Below, in pieces: positions 44,875 to 54,161 of a stretch of 64,000 nt of DNA. How positions within the stretch are numbered: the stretch's first letter is position 1; each line of letters opens with the position of its first letter. The stretch comes from Ignavibacteriales bacterium. Its GTDB lineage: Bacteria > Bacteroidota > Ignavibacteria > Ignavibacteriales > Melioribacteraceae. The position numbers were made by a program, and so were the translations under genes. The stretch is from positions 310,001 to 374,000 of the forward strand of contig JACKAA010000004.1 in assembly GCA_020635275.1 (NCBI GenBank). The letters run 5' to 3'. Under the pieces are notes generated by a model. The model worked only from the letters and a program-made list of their open reading frames with translations, did no database searches and was not told the origin of the DNA.

Positions 44875-46605
44875 ATGTATGATTCACTGAATAAATATGA
44901 AAAAATTGTCTTTACAGCGGCATCTGTATTTTTGGTTCTGTTTTATGCTGTATCTGCTGTTTGGATTCCTGCCGCAACCGAATATCATAGAGGAATTTAT
45001 GTTCTAATTACATATGTTCTGGTTTTATTGGTTTATAAATCAAAACATCCTGTATTTAGAGTTTTTGATTATCTTTTAATTTTTATAGCTGCATCTACTG
45101 TCATTTATTGGATTGTTAATTTTGAAGCAATCTCATATAGAGCAGGAGCAGAAACAGAATTAGACCAGCTTGTGGCAATTTTCGGTGTATTAGTAGGCAT
45201 TGAAATTGCTAGAAGAGCTGTCGGAAGTGTTTTTGTTATTATTGGTGTTGTAATGCTATTATACGGAGTTTATGGTGAATATGCTCCCGATCTGATTATG
45301 CATCCTGGTGATACTTTTTCCGGAATTTGTACTACAATTTTCTTTAAAGAAGATGGTGTTTTTGGAATAATGGCAAATGTTCTAGCAACATATGTACTTT
45401 TATTCGTTTTATTTGGTGCATTTTTAGAACAATCAGGTGCACAAAAATTCTTTATAGATTTTCCTTTGGCAGCGGTTGGTCATAGAACCGGCGGTCCGGC
45501 AAAAGTTGCGGTAATCGCATCAGCAATGTTTGGATCAATATCCGGCAGTGCTATTGCAAACACAGTTTCAACAGGAGCATTTACAATTCCTTTAATGAAA
45601 AAAGCTGGCTTTAGACCACATATTGCCGGTGCTGTTGAACCTGCAGCTTCAATAGGAGGAATGTTCATGCCTCCTATTATGGGAGCCGGTGGTTTTATTA
45701 TGGCTGAATTAACCGGTGTTTCTTATTCATGGATAATGCTTGTTGCAATTTTTCCAGCATTAATGTATTTCTTTAGTGTATTTGTTATGGTACATTATGA
45801 GGCTAAAGTATTTAATATAAAAGGGGAAAAGAGCGAAAAAAGCGGTTGGGAGATATTTAAATCTGAATGGTATTATATTGCCCCGCTGCTTATAATAACA
45901 GCATTAATGTTAGTTGGATTTTCAGCTGGATTTGCTGCTGTAATGGGCATTGTTAGTTGTATTGTGGTTAGTTGGTTTAAAAAAGATACCCGAATGGATT
46001 TTGGTAAATTTGTTCAAGCTGCAAGAGCCGGAACTGAAGCAAGTCTAAAAATTGGAGCGACTGTAGGAATTATTGGAATTATTATAGCAATGCTAACATA
46101 TAGCGGCTTAATTCTAACATTTGCAGATATCGTAATTGAATTAGCTGCCGGAAGTCTTCCTTTGACTATATTATTTATTGCACTTGCTTCATTAGTTTTA
46201 GGTATGGGTGTTCCGGTAACAGCGGCATATTTAATTACAGCAGTGGTCGCAGTTCCTGCTTTAACTCATCTCGGTGTAAATGAGATAGCAGCACATATGA
46301 TAGTGTACTGGCTGTCACAAGATTCAAATATTTCACCGCCAGTTTGTATTGCAGCATTTGCAGGTGCTACAATTGCTAAAGCATCAATGTGGAGAACAGC
46401 ATTTTCAGCATTTAAATTTGCAAAATTCTTATATGTTGGTCCGTTCTTGTTTGGTTATATTCCTGAGTTCACTTTGAATGGCGATCTCTGGGATATTGCT
46501 AAAATGTTTGTATTAATAATTATTGGTAATTATTTCTTATCATACATTTTAAGCTTTACATGGTGGAGAGGTTTAAGAAATAAACTTTTCCCCAAAACTG
46601 CTTAA
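44875..46605 (+). CDS. TRAP transporter fused membrane subunit (DctQM type)
   Basis: The 576-residue protein joins the small (Q) and large (M) membrane subunits of a TRAP transporter: four helices in the N-terminal 150 residues or so, then about twelve. The M part has AMFGSISGSAIANTVSTGAF and EPAASIGGMFMPPIMGAGGF, as well as the second repeat LGMGVPVTAAYLITAVVAVP. Fused QM subunits are typical of TAXI systems. Uptake would be driven by a sodium or proton gradient. A strong terminator follows. Confidence 0.92.
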   Translation: MYDSLNKYEKIVFTAASVFLVLFYAVSAVWIPAATEYHRGIYVLITYVLVLLVYKSKHPVFRVFDYLLIFIAASTVIYWIVNFEAISYRAGAETELDQLVAIFGVLVGIEIARRAVGSVFVIIGVVMLLYGVYGEYAPDLIMHPGDTFSGICTTIFFKEDGVFGIMANVLATYVLLFVLFGAFLEQSGAQKFFIDFPLAAVGHRTGGPAKVAVIASAMFGSISGSAIANTVSTGAFTIPLMKKAGFRPHIAGAVEPAASIGGMFMPPIMGAGGFIMAELTGVSYSWIMLVAIFPALMYFFSVFVMVHYEAKVFNIKGEKSEKSGWEIFKSEWYYIAPLLIITALMLVGFSAGFAAVMGIVSCIVVSWFKKDTRMDFGKFVQAARAGTEASLKIGATVGIIGIIIAMLTYSGLILTFADIVIELAAGSLPLTILFIALASLVLGMGVPVTAAYLITAVVAVPALTHLGVNEIAAHMIVYWLSQDSNISPPVCIAAFAGATIAKASMWRTAFSAFKFAKFLYVGPFLFGYIPEFTLNGDLWDIAKMFVLIIIGNYFLSYILSFTWWRGLRNKLFPKTA

Positions 46606-46629
46606 ATCATTAAATCATATGTTCTCTAT

Positions 46630-46655
46630 AAGCCGGTCAATTGATCGGCTTTTTT
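46630..46655 (+). terminator. Terminator of the usp-TRAP operon
   Basis: AAGCCG-GTCAATTGAT-CGGCTT folds as an 11-pair palindrome with one wobble and is followed by TTTTTTATT. Confidence 0.88.
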
Positions 46656-46721
46656 ATTATAAATTTACATGAAATACTATATATTAAAAGCTTACTTTAT
46701 GCATTTTATGCAAATTATATT

Positions 46722-47765
46722 TTGAATCAAAATCAATTAAATATAGATAAAGTTACTGCACTTTGGGCTTTTAGTGAAGCCGCTTTAGGAGGAATTTTAC
46801 ACGCGTTAAAAATTCCTTTTACCGGATTATTTGTTGGCGGAACTGCAGTTATATTTATTTCACTTATTGCGTATTTTTCAAACTCAAAAAAAGTAATTAT
46901 TGAATCTACTATAAAAGTAATTTTAGTAAAATTTGTTGTTAGTCCCTATTCTCCAATCAATGCATATTTTGCTGTCTTTCTTCAAAGCTTGCTCGGATAC
47001 ATACTTTTTTTTAATGGATTCAATAAAATATCTCCGGTAATATTAGGATTTTTATCATTACTATTTTCTGCATTTCAAAAAGTAATTGTTTTAACCGTGG
47101 TTTTTGGTATGACTTTATGGGAATCGATTGATGTATTTTTTAAGTTTGTTTTAAATCAATTTGTACCAAATATTTCTCCAATTAAGGATTTTGATATTAG
47201 CTACTTTATAATTTCATTATATATTTTTCTGCATATTATTGGCGGCATATCTGCCGGAATATATGCATCAAATTTACCTGCAAGACTAAAAAAACAGAGT
47301 GATAAAAAATCTGATAAATTGAATTTTCAGATAAATGATTTCCTAAATAATGTTACGCAAAAGAGAAAGAAGAAAAAATTTTGGCAAAAGAAATCTAACA
47401 TTTACTTATTTATATTTTTCGTAATACTTATAGTTATTTCATTCTTATTTGAAGAAGTTGAAAATGAATTAGCCGTTAATGTATTTTTTATGATTTTAAG
47501 ATCAGTATCAATAATTGTAATATGGTATTATTTTTTATCGCCAATAATTTTGAAAATTGTTAAAAAGTACTTATCAAATAAAAAGCAAAAACAAGCGGAA
47601 GAGATTGAAAATATTGTACAACTTTTTCCAAATATAAGATCAATAATTAAATACTCGTGGAATGAAACTCAGAATTACAATAAAGTAAAAAGAGTGTTTT
47701 TCTTTTTCGATAAAGTGCTTATACATTATTTACTTTTCAATGATAGAAATGAAAAATCAAATTAG
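46722..47765 (+). CDS. Polytopic membrane protein of unknown function
   Basis: I choose the TTG at 46722. An in-frame TTG at 46641 lies in the terminator stem and would add a stretch that looks like untranslated leader. The protein has about six hydrophobic segments in the first 190 residues (AFSEAALGGILHALKIPFTG at the start), a Lys-rich cytoplasmic stretch (QKRKKKKFWQKKS) and two more segments. The first half has the look of a small-molecule carrier or ECF S-component; this is only an impression. Its 3' end overlaps the P-loop NTPase gene by 26 bases, so the two are probably coupled. Confidence 0.5.
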   Translation: MNQNQLNIDKVTALWAFSEAALGGILHALKIPFTGLFVGGTAVIFISLIAYFSNSKKVIIESTIKVILVKFVVSPYSPINAYFAVFLQSLLGYILFFNGFNKISPVILGFLSLLFSAFQKVIVLTVVFGMTLWESIDVFFKFVLNQFVPNISPIKDFDISYFIISLYIFLHIIGGISAGIYASNLPARLKKQSDKKSDKLNFQINDFLNNVTQKRKKKKFWQKKSNIYLFIFFVILIVISFLFEEVENELAVNVFFMILRSVSIIVIWYYFLSPIILKIVKKYLSNKKQKQAEEIENIVQLFPNIRSIIKYSWNETQNYNKVKRVFFFFDKVLIHYLLFNDRNEKSN

Positions 47766-48219
47766 AATAGTTACGGGTCCAATTCAATCCGGCAAAACGA
47801 CACGGCTATTTAAATTTGTAAATACTCAAACTTCAGTCGATGGAATTCTTTCTCCAATTGTAAATGATAAAAGAGTGCTGTATCATATTGGATCTAGAAC
47901 TATTAAGGAATTTGAAGTCAATTCAATTAATAAAAATATTATTGAAGTTGGGAAATATAAATTTTTACAAGCATCGTTTGATTGGGGCAATAAAATTTTG
48001 ATAGCAGGATTAAGAAAAAATCCGGAGTGGTTAATTATAGATGAAGTTGGGAAATTGGAATTGCAAGAAAAAGGATTTCATAATTCTTTAAAATTAATTT
48101 TAACTGAATTAGAAATATTTGACACCAAATTAGTATTAGTTATTAGAGATTATCTGATGAAAGAAACAATTATAAAATATAACTTGGACCAGTTTGGGTA
48201 TGAGATTATGGAAATATAA
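47740..48219 (+). CDS. THEP1-like P-loop nucleoside-triphosphatase
   Basis: The 159-residue protein has Walker A GPIQSGKTT at residues 14-22 and the Walker B motif IIDEVGKLEL, which is characteristic of the THEP1 (NTPase_1) family. It lacks other domains. An internal ATG at 47749 is an alternative start. It overlaps the preceding membrane gene. Family members hydrolyse many nucleoside triphosphates and have no agreed cellular role; a link to the membrane partner or to the purine cluster that starts 80 bases later is possible. Confidence 0.75.
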   Translation: MIEMKNQIRIVTGPIQSGKTTRLFKFVNTQTSVDGILSPIVNDKRVLYHIGSRTIKEFEVNSINKNIIEVGKYKFLQASFDWGNKILIAGLRKNPEWLIIDEVGKLELQEKGFHNSLKLILTELEIFDTKLVLVIRDYLMKETIIKYNLDQFGYEIMEI

Positions 48220-48297
48220 TTTTAGGAATAATTTAGAAATTTAGAATTAAATAAGTTACATTTATTCTTTAGCTTTAAAAAACTTTGAGGTCTTTTT

Positions 48298-49758
48298 ATG
48301 TGGCAATGGAATATTGAAAATGAAGATTATCTTTCCAAAACTATTGAAAGGTGCAAATCACAAAAAATAATTTTACCAACCTTTAATCAACTCAAACATC
48401 CTTTAACAATTCCAATAGAAATTCAAGACAAATTAGAAGATGTAGATATTCAAGCGCTTCATCCGCTAAATTTATTCAGAATAAATTGGTGCAACGATCC
48501 AAACACTGGAAGAATTGGAAATATAAATTATCTGGAAATTCCAAAAGAAATTACCGGAGTGAAAGCTAGAATTATTGGATTGGTCGGCAAGCATTTTCCA
48601 ACCGGAGCACATAAAGTTGGCGCTACTTATGGTTGTTTAGCACCTTATATGGTTACCGGAAGATTTAATCCGGAATATCACAAAGCCGTTTGGCCTTCTA
48701 CTGGAAATTATTGCAGAGGTGGAGTTTTTAATTCAAATTTACTTTCTGTTCACTCGGTTGCAATTTTACCGGAAGAAATGAGTAAAGAAAGATTTGATTG
48801 GCTAAGAGAAAGAACTGATGAAGTTTATGCAACACCGGGCTGCGAAAGTAATGTAAAAGAAATTTATGATAAATGTCATGAGCTTGAAGCACAGAGTGAT
48901 GAATACTTGATATTTAATCAGTTTGATCAGTTTGGTAATTCAATTTGGCATTATGAAATTACTGGCTATACAATTGAGAAATTATTTAACCAAATTAAAA
49001 CTGAGAACCAAAGATTAAGTGCATACGTAAGTGCAACTGGCTCTGCTGGTACAATAGCAGCCGGTGATTATCTCAGAACAGTAAATCCGCAAATAAAAGT
49101 TTTAGCTTCTGAAGCATTACAATGTCCAACATTATTGATGAATGGTTTTGGTGGTCATAGAATTGAGGGAATTGGAGACAAACATATTCCTTGGGTACAC
49201 AATGTTAAAAATACAGATTTTGTTGTAGCAATTGACGATGAAGATCCGATGAGAGTTTTACGTTTATTTAATGAGCCGGATGGGAAAGAATTCTTAGCGC
49301 AACTTGGAACAAATAAAGAGAGTGTAGATAAATTAGGTTATTTAGGAATTTCTTCAATCAGTAATATGTTGAGTGCGATAAAATTAGCAAAATATAATGA
49401 GTACAATGAAAATGATGTGATCTTTACAATATTTACAGACTCAAAAGATATGTATGATTCAAGATTGATTGAGTTGACAGAATCTTTAGGAGCATACTCT
49501 GAGAAGCAAGCAAATTTAGATTGGTATGGTTCAATTAAAAAACAAAGTATAGATTATGTAAAAGAACTGAATTATTATAACAAAAAAGCTATTCACAATT
49601 TGAAATATTTTACATGGGTTGAACAGCAAGGTAAAAATGTTGAAGAGTTAAATGCTCAATGGTATGATGAAAATTATTGGCATGAAAGATTTAGTATTGT
49701 TCCAACTTGGGATAAATTAATTGAAGAATTTAATTCTAAAACTGGTGTAAATATTTAG
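48298..49758 (+). CDS. Fold-type II PLP-dependent enzyme, purine-cluster type
   Basis: This 486-residue protein has a cysteine-synthase-like PLP fold: Lys in TGAHKVGATYG (probable Schiff-base lysine), WPSTGNYCRGG as the phosphate-contact Asn loop and SATGSAGTIAAGDYL for the PLP phosphate. The C-terminal 130 residues or so are an extension not seen in cysteine synthase. Its position upstream of hyuA-, ssnA-, ygeY- and ygeW-like genes suggests a role in amino-acid products of purine breakdown, perhaps a 2,3-diaminopropionate-type or related substrate. It is not a close match to YgeX in my reading. A TTGAGG site precedes the ATG. Confidence 0.7.
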   Translation: MWQWNIENEDYLSKTIERCKSQKIILPTFNQLKHPLTIPIEIQDKLEDVDIQALHPLNLFRINWCNDPNTGRIGNINYLEIPKEITGVKARIIGLVGKHFPTGAHKVGATYGCLAPYMVTGRFNPEYHKAVWPSTGNYCRGGVFNSNLLSVHSVAILPEEMSKERFDWLRERTDEVYATPGCESNVKEIYDKCHELEAQSDEYLIFNQFDQFGNSIWHYEITGYTIEKLFNQIKTENQRLSAYVSATGSAGTIAAGDYLRTVNPQIKVLASEALQCPTLLMNGFGGHRIEGIGDKHIPWVHNVKNTDFVVAIDDEDPMRVLRLFNEPDGKEFLAQLGTNKESVDKLGYLGISSISNMLSAIKLAKYNEYNENDVIFTIFTDSKDMYDSRLIELTESLGAYSEKQANLDWYGSIKKQSIDYVKELNYYNKKAIHNLKYFTWVEQQGKNVEELNAQWYDENYWHERFSIVPTWDKLIEEFNSKTGVNI

Positions 49759-49775
49759 AGTAAATTAAATCGAAC

Positions 49776-49852
49776 TGTCATTTCGGCATGTTTCTAGCCG
49801 GAATCTAATAATCTGTTTGATAGATTCCCGATATGAGTATTCGGGAATGACA
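49776..49852. repeat. Dispersed palindromic repeat, copy 4
   Basis: TGTCATTTC at the left end and GGAATGACA at the right end are inverted. GATTCCCGATATGAGTATTC with GGGAATGAC forms an inner hairpin. The repeat touches the start of the hyuA-like gene, and an in-frame ATG inside it (49817) is probably not used. Confidence 0.75.
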
Positions 49853-49855
49853 AAG

Positions 49856-51328
49856 ATGAAATCAAATATGAATGAAGCAACAAAAATATTAACCAATATT
49901 TTCATTAACACAAGTGAAAACAACTTCACACCGGTTAATATTTATTTTACAGATAAAATAGAAAAAATAGAAAGAGTTATTGATAAAGAGTTTTCCTGGC
50001 AAGAATTAAAAGATGAGGAGAATAAAGAAAAAATAATTAATCATTTTCCTCAACAAAAATTTCAGAATGATTTAAAAATCATTGATGGAAAATATAATAT
50101 TGTAATTCCCGGAACGATTGATCCACATGTGCATTTCGATACTCCCGGATTTGAATTTAGAGAAGATTTTGAACATGCCTCCACTGCAGCTGCTTTTGGT
50201 GGAGTTACAACAATTATTGATATGCCTTGTACTTCACTTCCACCAGTAACTTCTGCAGAAAATTTTAAAACTAAACTAGAAACTGTAAAAAATAAAAGTC
50301 TAATTGATTTTGCTTTTTGGGGCGGTATCTGCAGAAACGATTTAGAGAATGGGAATAATATTGAAAAACAAATTAATGAACTTAATGAATTAGGAGTAGC
50401 CGGATACAAAACTTATTTGATTTCCGGAATGGAAACTTTTAAAGATCTTAATTTATCTCAAATGAAAAGTATTGCTGAAGTAATTAAAAAAACTGGCAAA
50501 CCTCAAGCTGTGCATGCAGAAGATAAATTTATGATTGAGTCGAAAAGACAAAGATTCAAATCTGCAAACCAAAATAGTTGGGAATATTACTGTTTAGCTC
50601 GAAACTCTGATGCAGAAGAAAAAGCAATTCTTGACATGATTTCTGTTGCAAAAAAAATTGGTCAGAAAGTTCATATCGTTCATTTAAGTACAGAAGCTGG
50701 ATTAAATGCTATTAAAAAAGCGCAGCAGGAAGGTGTTAAAATTACTTCAGAAACTTGTCCGCATTATTTACAATTTACACAAGACAGTTTTCTAAATGAA
50801 AAAATTAGAAATTATTTAAAGACAGCACCACCGGTAAAAATGAATAATGATTTAAATGCTTTATGGTCTGGATTAAAAGATGGGACACTTTCTTTTGTTA
50901 CAACAGATCATGCTGGATGTAATCCTGAAGAAGAAAAAGTTGATTCAAACTTTTGGAATGTTTATGGCGGTATTCCTGGAGTTGAACATCGAGTCCCTTA
51001 TTTATTTAGCGAAGGATTTTTAAAAAACAGATTAACTTTTGAACAAACTCAAAAATTACTTTCCGAAAATGTTGCCAAGTATTTTAATATTGATTCAAAA
51101 GGTAAAATTGAAAATGGCTATGATGCAGATTTTGCTATTATAAATTTATGGGATTCTGAAATTATTAAATCAGAGAATATGCATAGCAAAGGGAAGTATA
51201 CACCTTTTGAAGGACTATCATTTAATTGTAAAATAGAGAAAACAATTTTACGCGGAAATGTTGTAATGGATTTTAATGGAAATGTTGCAGAAAAAATTGG
51301 TTACGGAAAATTCTTAAAAATAAATTGA
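49856..51328 (+). CDS. HyuA-like cyclic amidohydrolase (dihydropyrimidinase/allantoinase family)
   Basis: This 490-residue metal-dependent amidohydrolase opens cyclic ureides such as hydantoins, dihydropyrimidines or allantoin. All metal ligands can be found: DPHVHFD, the Lys in GYKTYLIS (expected carboxylated lysine), QAVHAED, VHIVHLST and the Asp in TTDHAGC. I start it at 49856 because the in-frame ATG at 49817 is inside a dispersed repeat. Context with SsnA, YgeY and YgeW suggests it acts on a ring intermediate of purine breakdown. Confidence 0.85.
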   Translation: MKSNMNEATKILTNIFINTSENNFTPVNIYFTDKIEKIERVIDKEFSWQELKDEENKEKIINHFPQQKFQNDLKIIDGKYNIVIPGTIDPHVHFDTPGFEFREDFEHASTAAAFGGVTTIIDMPCTSLPPVTSAENFKTKLETVKNKSLIDFAFWGGICRNDLENGNNIEKQINELNELGVAGYKTYLISGMETFKDLNLSQMKSIAEVIKKTGKPQAVHAEDKFMIESKRQRFKSANQNSWEYYCLARNSDAEEKAILDMISVAKKIGQKVHIVHLSTEAGLNAIKKAQQEGVKITSETCPHYLQFTQDSFLNEKIRNYLKTAPPVKMNNDLNALWSGLKDGTLSFVTTDHAGCNPEEEKVDSNFWNVYGGIPGVEHRVPYLFSEGFLKNRLTFEQTQKLLSENVAKYFNIDSKGKIENGYDADFAIINLWDSEIIKSENMHSKGKYTPFEGLSFNCKIEKTILRGNVVMDFNGNVAEKIGYGKFLKIN

Positions 51329-51336
51329 TTTAATAC

Positions 51337-51417
51337 TGACATTCTGAATCCTGCTTCTGCCGGATGAAAAATCTAATTGATTTCTTTAGATTCTTCGTTT
51401 CTCTTAGCATGACAGAA
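51337..51417. repeat. Dispersed palindromic repeat, copy 5
   Basis: TGACATTCTGAATCCTGC on the left, AGATTCTTCGTTTCTC and GCATGACAGAA on the right. It fills the space between the hyuA-like and ssnA-like genes. Confidence 0.65.
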
Positions 51418-51436
51418 TATTTACAATGGTAAAATT

Positions 51437-52744
51437 ATGAAAATTACAAATGCATGGATTTCTCAAGTTTCAAACAAAAAAATAAAGCCAATTTTTGGTG
51501 ATATATTTTTTAATGATGGAACCATAAAAGAAATTATTCCACAAAATTTTAAGAATTATAGACCGAGTAAAAATAAAAGTAAAAACATTTATGATGCTGG
51601 CGGTAGAGTTTTAACAATTCCAAATGTAAATTTTCATGATCATATTTATTCAAGATTAGCAAAAGGACTGCCAATAAAGGGGAAGATGGATAACTTTCAT
51701 AATATCCTAAAAAATCTTTGGTGGAAATTAGATGTGCAACTTGACAATGAAATTACAAAAGCCTCAGCACAATATGCCGCAATTAACTCAATTAAAAATG
51801 GTGTTACATATATTTTTGATCATCACTCAGCTCCAAATGCATCCAATAAAAGTTTGTGCACAATTGGCAAAGTTTTAAAGGATTTTAATATTCGTGGAGT
51901 TTTAGCTTTTGAAACAACCGACAGAAATGGAAAAGAAAAATCTCAAAAAGGATTTGAAGAAAATTTAAATTTCATTCAGAATCTTAGTGATCAAGATATT
52001 AAAAGTATGTTCGGACTGCATGCATCTTTTACACTTAACGACAAAACTCTAAGAAGTATTGGAGAATTTATTAGTGAAAATAATTCGGGAATTCATGTTC
52101 ATTTGTGTGAAGATAATGTAGATGAGAAATTTCAAAGAATAAGTTTAATAAATTACCATTGAGACGACTGATAGATTTTAATTTAATTAATGAAAAAAGT
52201 ATACTTTCACATTCCATTCATTTAACAAAAATGAAATTAAACAAATTGAAAATCTTGGTTGTGCAGTTGCTGTAAACATTGACTCAAACATGAATAATGC
52301 TGTTGGACTAACAAAAGTTACTGAGTTCAGCAAAGCAATTCCAGTAATTACCGGTACAGATGGAATGCATTCTAATCCAACTAAAACTTTGAAGAACTTA
52401 TTTCTTTCACTTAGAAATATTGGAGTAAGTTTTGATGAAGCTTTTGAATTAATTATTAAAATATATTTTGATCAAATTTATTTTGTAAAAAGATACTTCC
52501 CAAATTTCACATCGCTAAAACCTAATGATAGAGCTGATTTTATCGTTTGGGATTACATTCCACCAACTCCAATTAATTCTGAAAATTTCTGGGGCATTAT
52601 ATTTATGGAATTACAGAAAGTAATATTTATGGTACTTTCCAAAATGGTAAATCCTTAATGTGGAATAAACAAATTGAAAATATAAATGAAGAAAAATATT
52701 TAACGAAATTTCAAAAGAAGGTTATAGATTATTCAATAAAATGA
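51437..52744 (+). pseudogene. ssnA: SsnA-like amidohydrolase with three frameshifts
   Basis: The gene reads as an SsnA-type aminohydrolase of about 435 residues only if one base is restored at three places: near 52131 (T run), 52224 (TTAAC) and 52592 (GGGG). Between these points the frames join to GIHVHLCEDNVDEK, then KFNKLPLRRLIDFNLINEK and SILSHSIHL, then NKNEIKQIENLGCAVAVNID and ITGTDGMHS, and end ENINEEKYLTKFQKKVIDYS. Metal ligands HDH, HVH, the later His in HSIHL and Asp in GTDGMHS are kept. E. coli SsnA is similar in length and acts in purine degradation. Either the gene is newly broken or the bases are sequencing errors. Confidence 0.75.
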
Positions 52745-52768
52745 AACGCGTAAAGTAACGGAGCACTT

Positions 52769-53977
52769 ATGGATGTTAAAGAAAAAATTTTAGAACTTTC
52801 AGAAAAGTACAGCGATTATACTGCAAAAAATTTATCTGAAATGATTAAAATAAAATCTATTAGTTTGCAAGAAAAAGAAGTATGTGCGAAAATAAAAGTT
52901 ATGATGGAAGAAGCTGGATTTGACGAAGTTAGAATTGATGGACTTGGAAATGTAATTGGCAGAATTGGAAATGGACCCAGAGTTATTGCTTTCGATGGAC
53001 ACATTGATACTGTAGATTTAGGAAATATAGAAAATTGGGATTTTGATCCACTTGGTGGTGAAATAAAAGACGGATTTGTTCACGGTAGAGGAAGTGTTGA
53101 TCAAGAAGGTGGCCCAGCTGCATTTATTACAGCTGGAAAAATAATAAAGGAGTTAGGGTTAGAAAAGGATTTAACAATTTATTTTACAGCTTCAGTAATT
53201 GAAGAAGATTGTGATGGTCTTTGCTGGAAGTACATTGTTGAAGAAGAAAAAATTAAACCTGAATGTGTAGTAATAACAGAGCCTACAAACCTCAATATTT
53301 ATAGGGGGCATAGAGGTAGAATGGAAATTGCAGTTTCATTTTATGGAATATCTTCTCATGGATCAGCACCAGAAAGAGGTAAGAATGCAATCTACATGGC
53401 ATCACGTGCAGCTTTAGAAATTGAAAAGCTAAATGAAAAATTAGCTCATGATGATTTTTTAGGTAAAGGCACAATTACAATTTCTGAGTTTAAATCTAAT
53501 AGTCCTTCACTCTGTGCAGTTTCAGATTTTGCAAGAATTCATCTTGATAGAAGATTAACTTGGGGTGAAGATAAAGAGCTCGCACTAAATCAAGTGAAAG
53601 AAATTGTAAAAGATATGAATGCAAAAGTTGAACTTCTAGATTATGAAGAAACAGCTTATACTGGATTAAAATATGGGATGCAAAAATATTATCCAACATG
53701 GAAATTGGAAGAAGATCATCCTTTAGTTAAAATTGGAGTTGAGGCTTATAAAGATTTATTTGATTTTGATCCCAAAGTTGATAAATGGACATTCTCTACA
53801 AATGGAGTTACAATTCGAGGATATTATGATATTCCAGTAATTGGATTTGGTCCTGGAAATGAAGTTTTGGCACATGCTCCAAATGAAAAAGTATCAATTG
53901 AACATTTAGTTAAAGCCACAGCTTTTACGCAAATTTTGTTTCAAAGTATTAATATTAAGTCATTGCGAACGAAGTGA
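52769..53977 (+). CDS. ygeY: M20 family metallopeptidase, YgeY type
   Basis: The 402-residue protein belongs to the M20 aminoacylase/peptidase family. Metal site motifs are FDGHIDTVD, GRGSVDQEGG and EEDCDG, followed by ITEPTNLNIYRGHRGRMEI. YgeY-type proteins are found beside molybdenum hydroxylase genes and are often called selenium metabolism hydrolases. A CGGAG ribosome-binding site precedes the ATG. The last residues SLRTK and the TGA stop lie in a dispersed repeat, so the native C-terminus may have been altered by its insertion. Confidence 0.85.
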   Translation: MDVKEKILELSEKYSDYTAKNLSEMIKIKSISLQEKEVCAKIKVMMEEAGFDEVRIDGLGNVIGRIGNGPRVIAFDGHIDTVDLGNIENWDFDPLGGEIKDGFVHGRGSVDQEGGPAAFITAGKIIKELGLEKDLTIYFTASVIEEDCDGLCWKYIVEEEKIKPECVVITEPTNLNIYRGHRGRMEIAVSFYGISSHGSAPERGKNAIYMASRAALEIEKLNEKLAHDDFLGKGTITISEFKSNSPSLCAVSDFARIHLDRRLTWGEDKELALNQVKEIVKDMNAKVELLDYEETAYTGLKYGMQKYYPTWKLEEDHPLVKIGVEAYKDLFDFDPKVDKWTFSTNGVTIRGYYDIPVIGFGPGNEVLAHAPNEKVSIEHLVKATAFTQILFQSINIKSLRTK

Positions 53978-54020
53978 AGCAATCTTGAGATTACTCGTCA
54001 CTTTGTTCCTCGTAATGACA
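53959..54020. repeat. Dispersed palindromic repeat, copy 6, overlapping the ygeY stop
   Basis: GTCATTGCGAACGAAGTGAA ... GCAATC and GATTACTCGTCACTTTG ... CGTAATGAC are inverted copies. The TGA stop of the M20 gene (53975-53977) falls within the left arm. The left arm matches copies 2 and 3 inside the T9SS genes. Confidence 0.8.
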
Positions 54021-54047
54021 ACGATTTTAAAATTGTAATTATGAAAT

Positions 54048-54116
54048 TCATGCTGAGCGGAGTCGAAGCATGATATAATAAAAATTAGATTCCCGATAGA
54101 ATCATTCAGAATGACA
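54048..54116. repeat. Dispersed palindromic repeat, copy 7
   Basis: TCATGCTGAGCGGAGTCGAA-GCATGA forms an inverted repeat, followed by GATTCCCGATAGAATC and TTCAGAATGACA. It directly follows copy 6, upstream of ygeW. Confidence 0.7.
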
Positions 54117-54161
54117 TTATCTTTCATTAAGATTTTAAATAAACTATTATTCGGAGAAATT

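Noticed and set aside
46641..46721. Longer N-terminus for the membrane protein, starting at TTG 46641
   Set aside because: The start would lie within the terminator stem-loop of the TRAP operon (46630-46655), and the added residues have no ribosome-binding site. The TTG at 46722 directly precedes the first regular segment.
49817..49855. Earlier start of the hyuA-like gene
   Set aside because: The ATG at 49817 is inside a dispersed palindromic repeat, and the extra 13 residues are a translation of that repeat.
49776..54116. CRISPR-like array from the repeats
   Set aside because: Copies are of uneven length and spacing, are separated by genes and are palindromic. No spacer pattern and no cas gene is seen.
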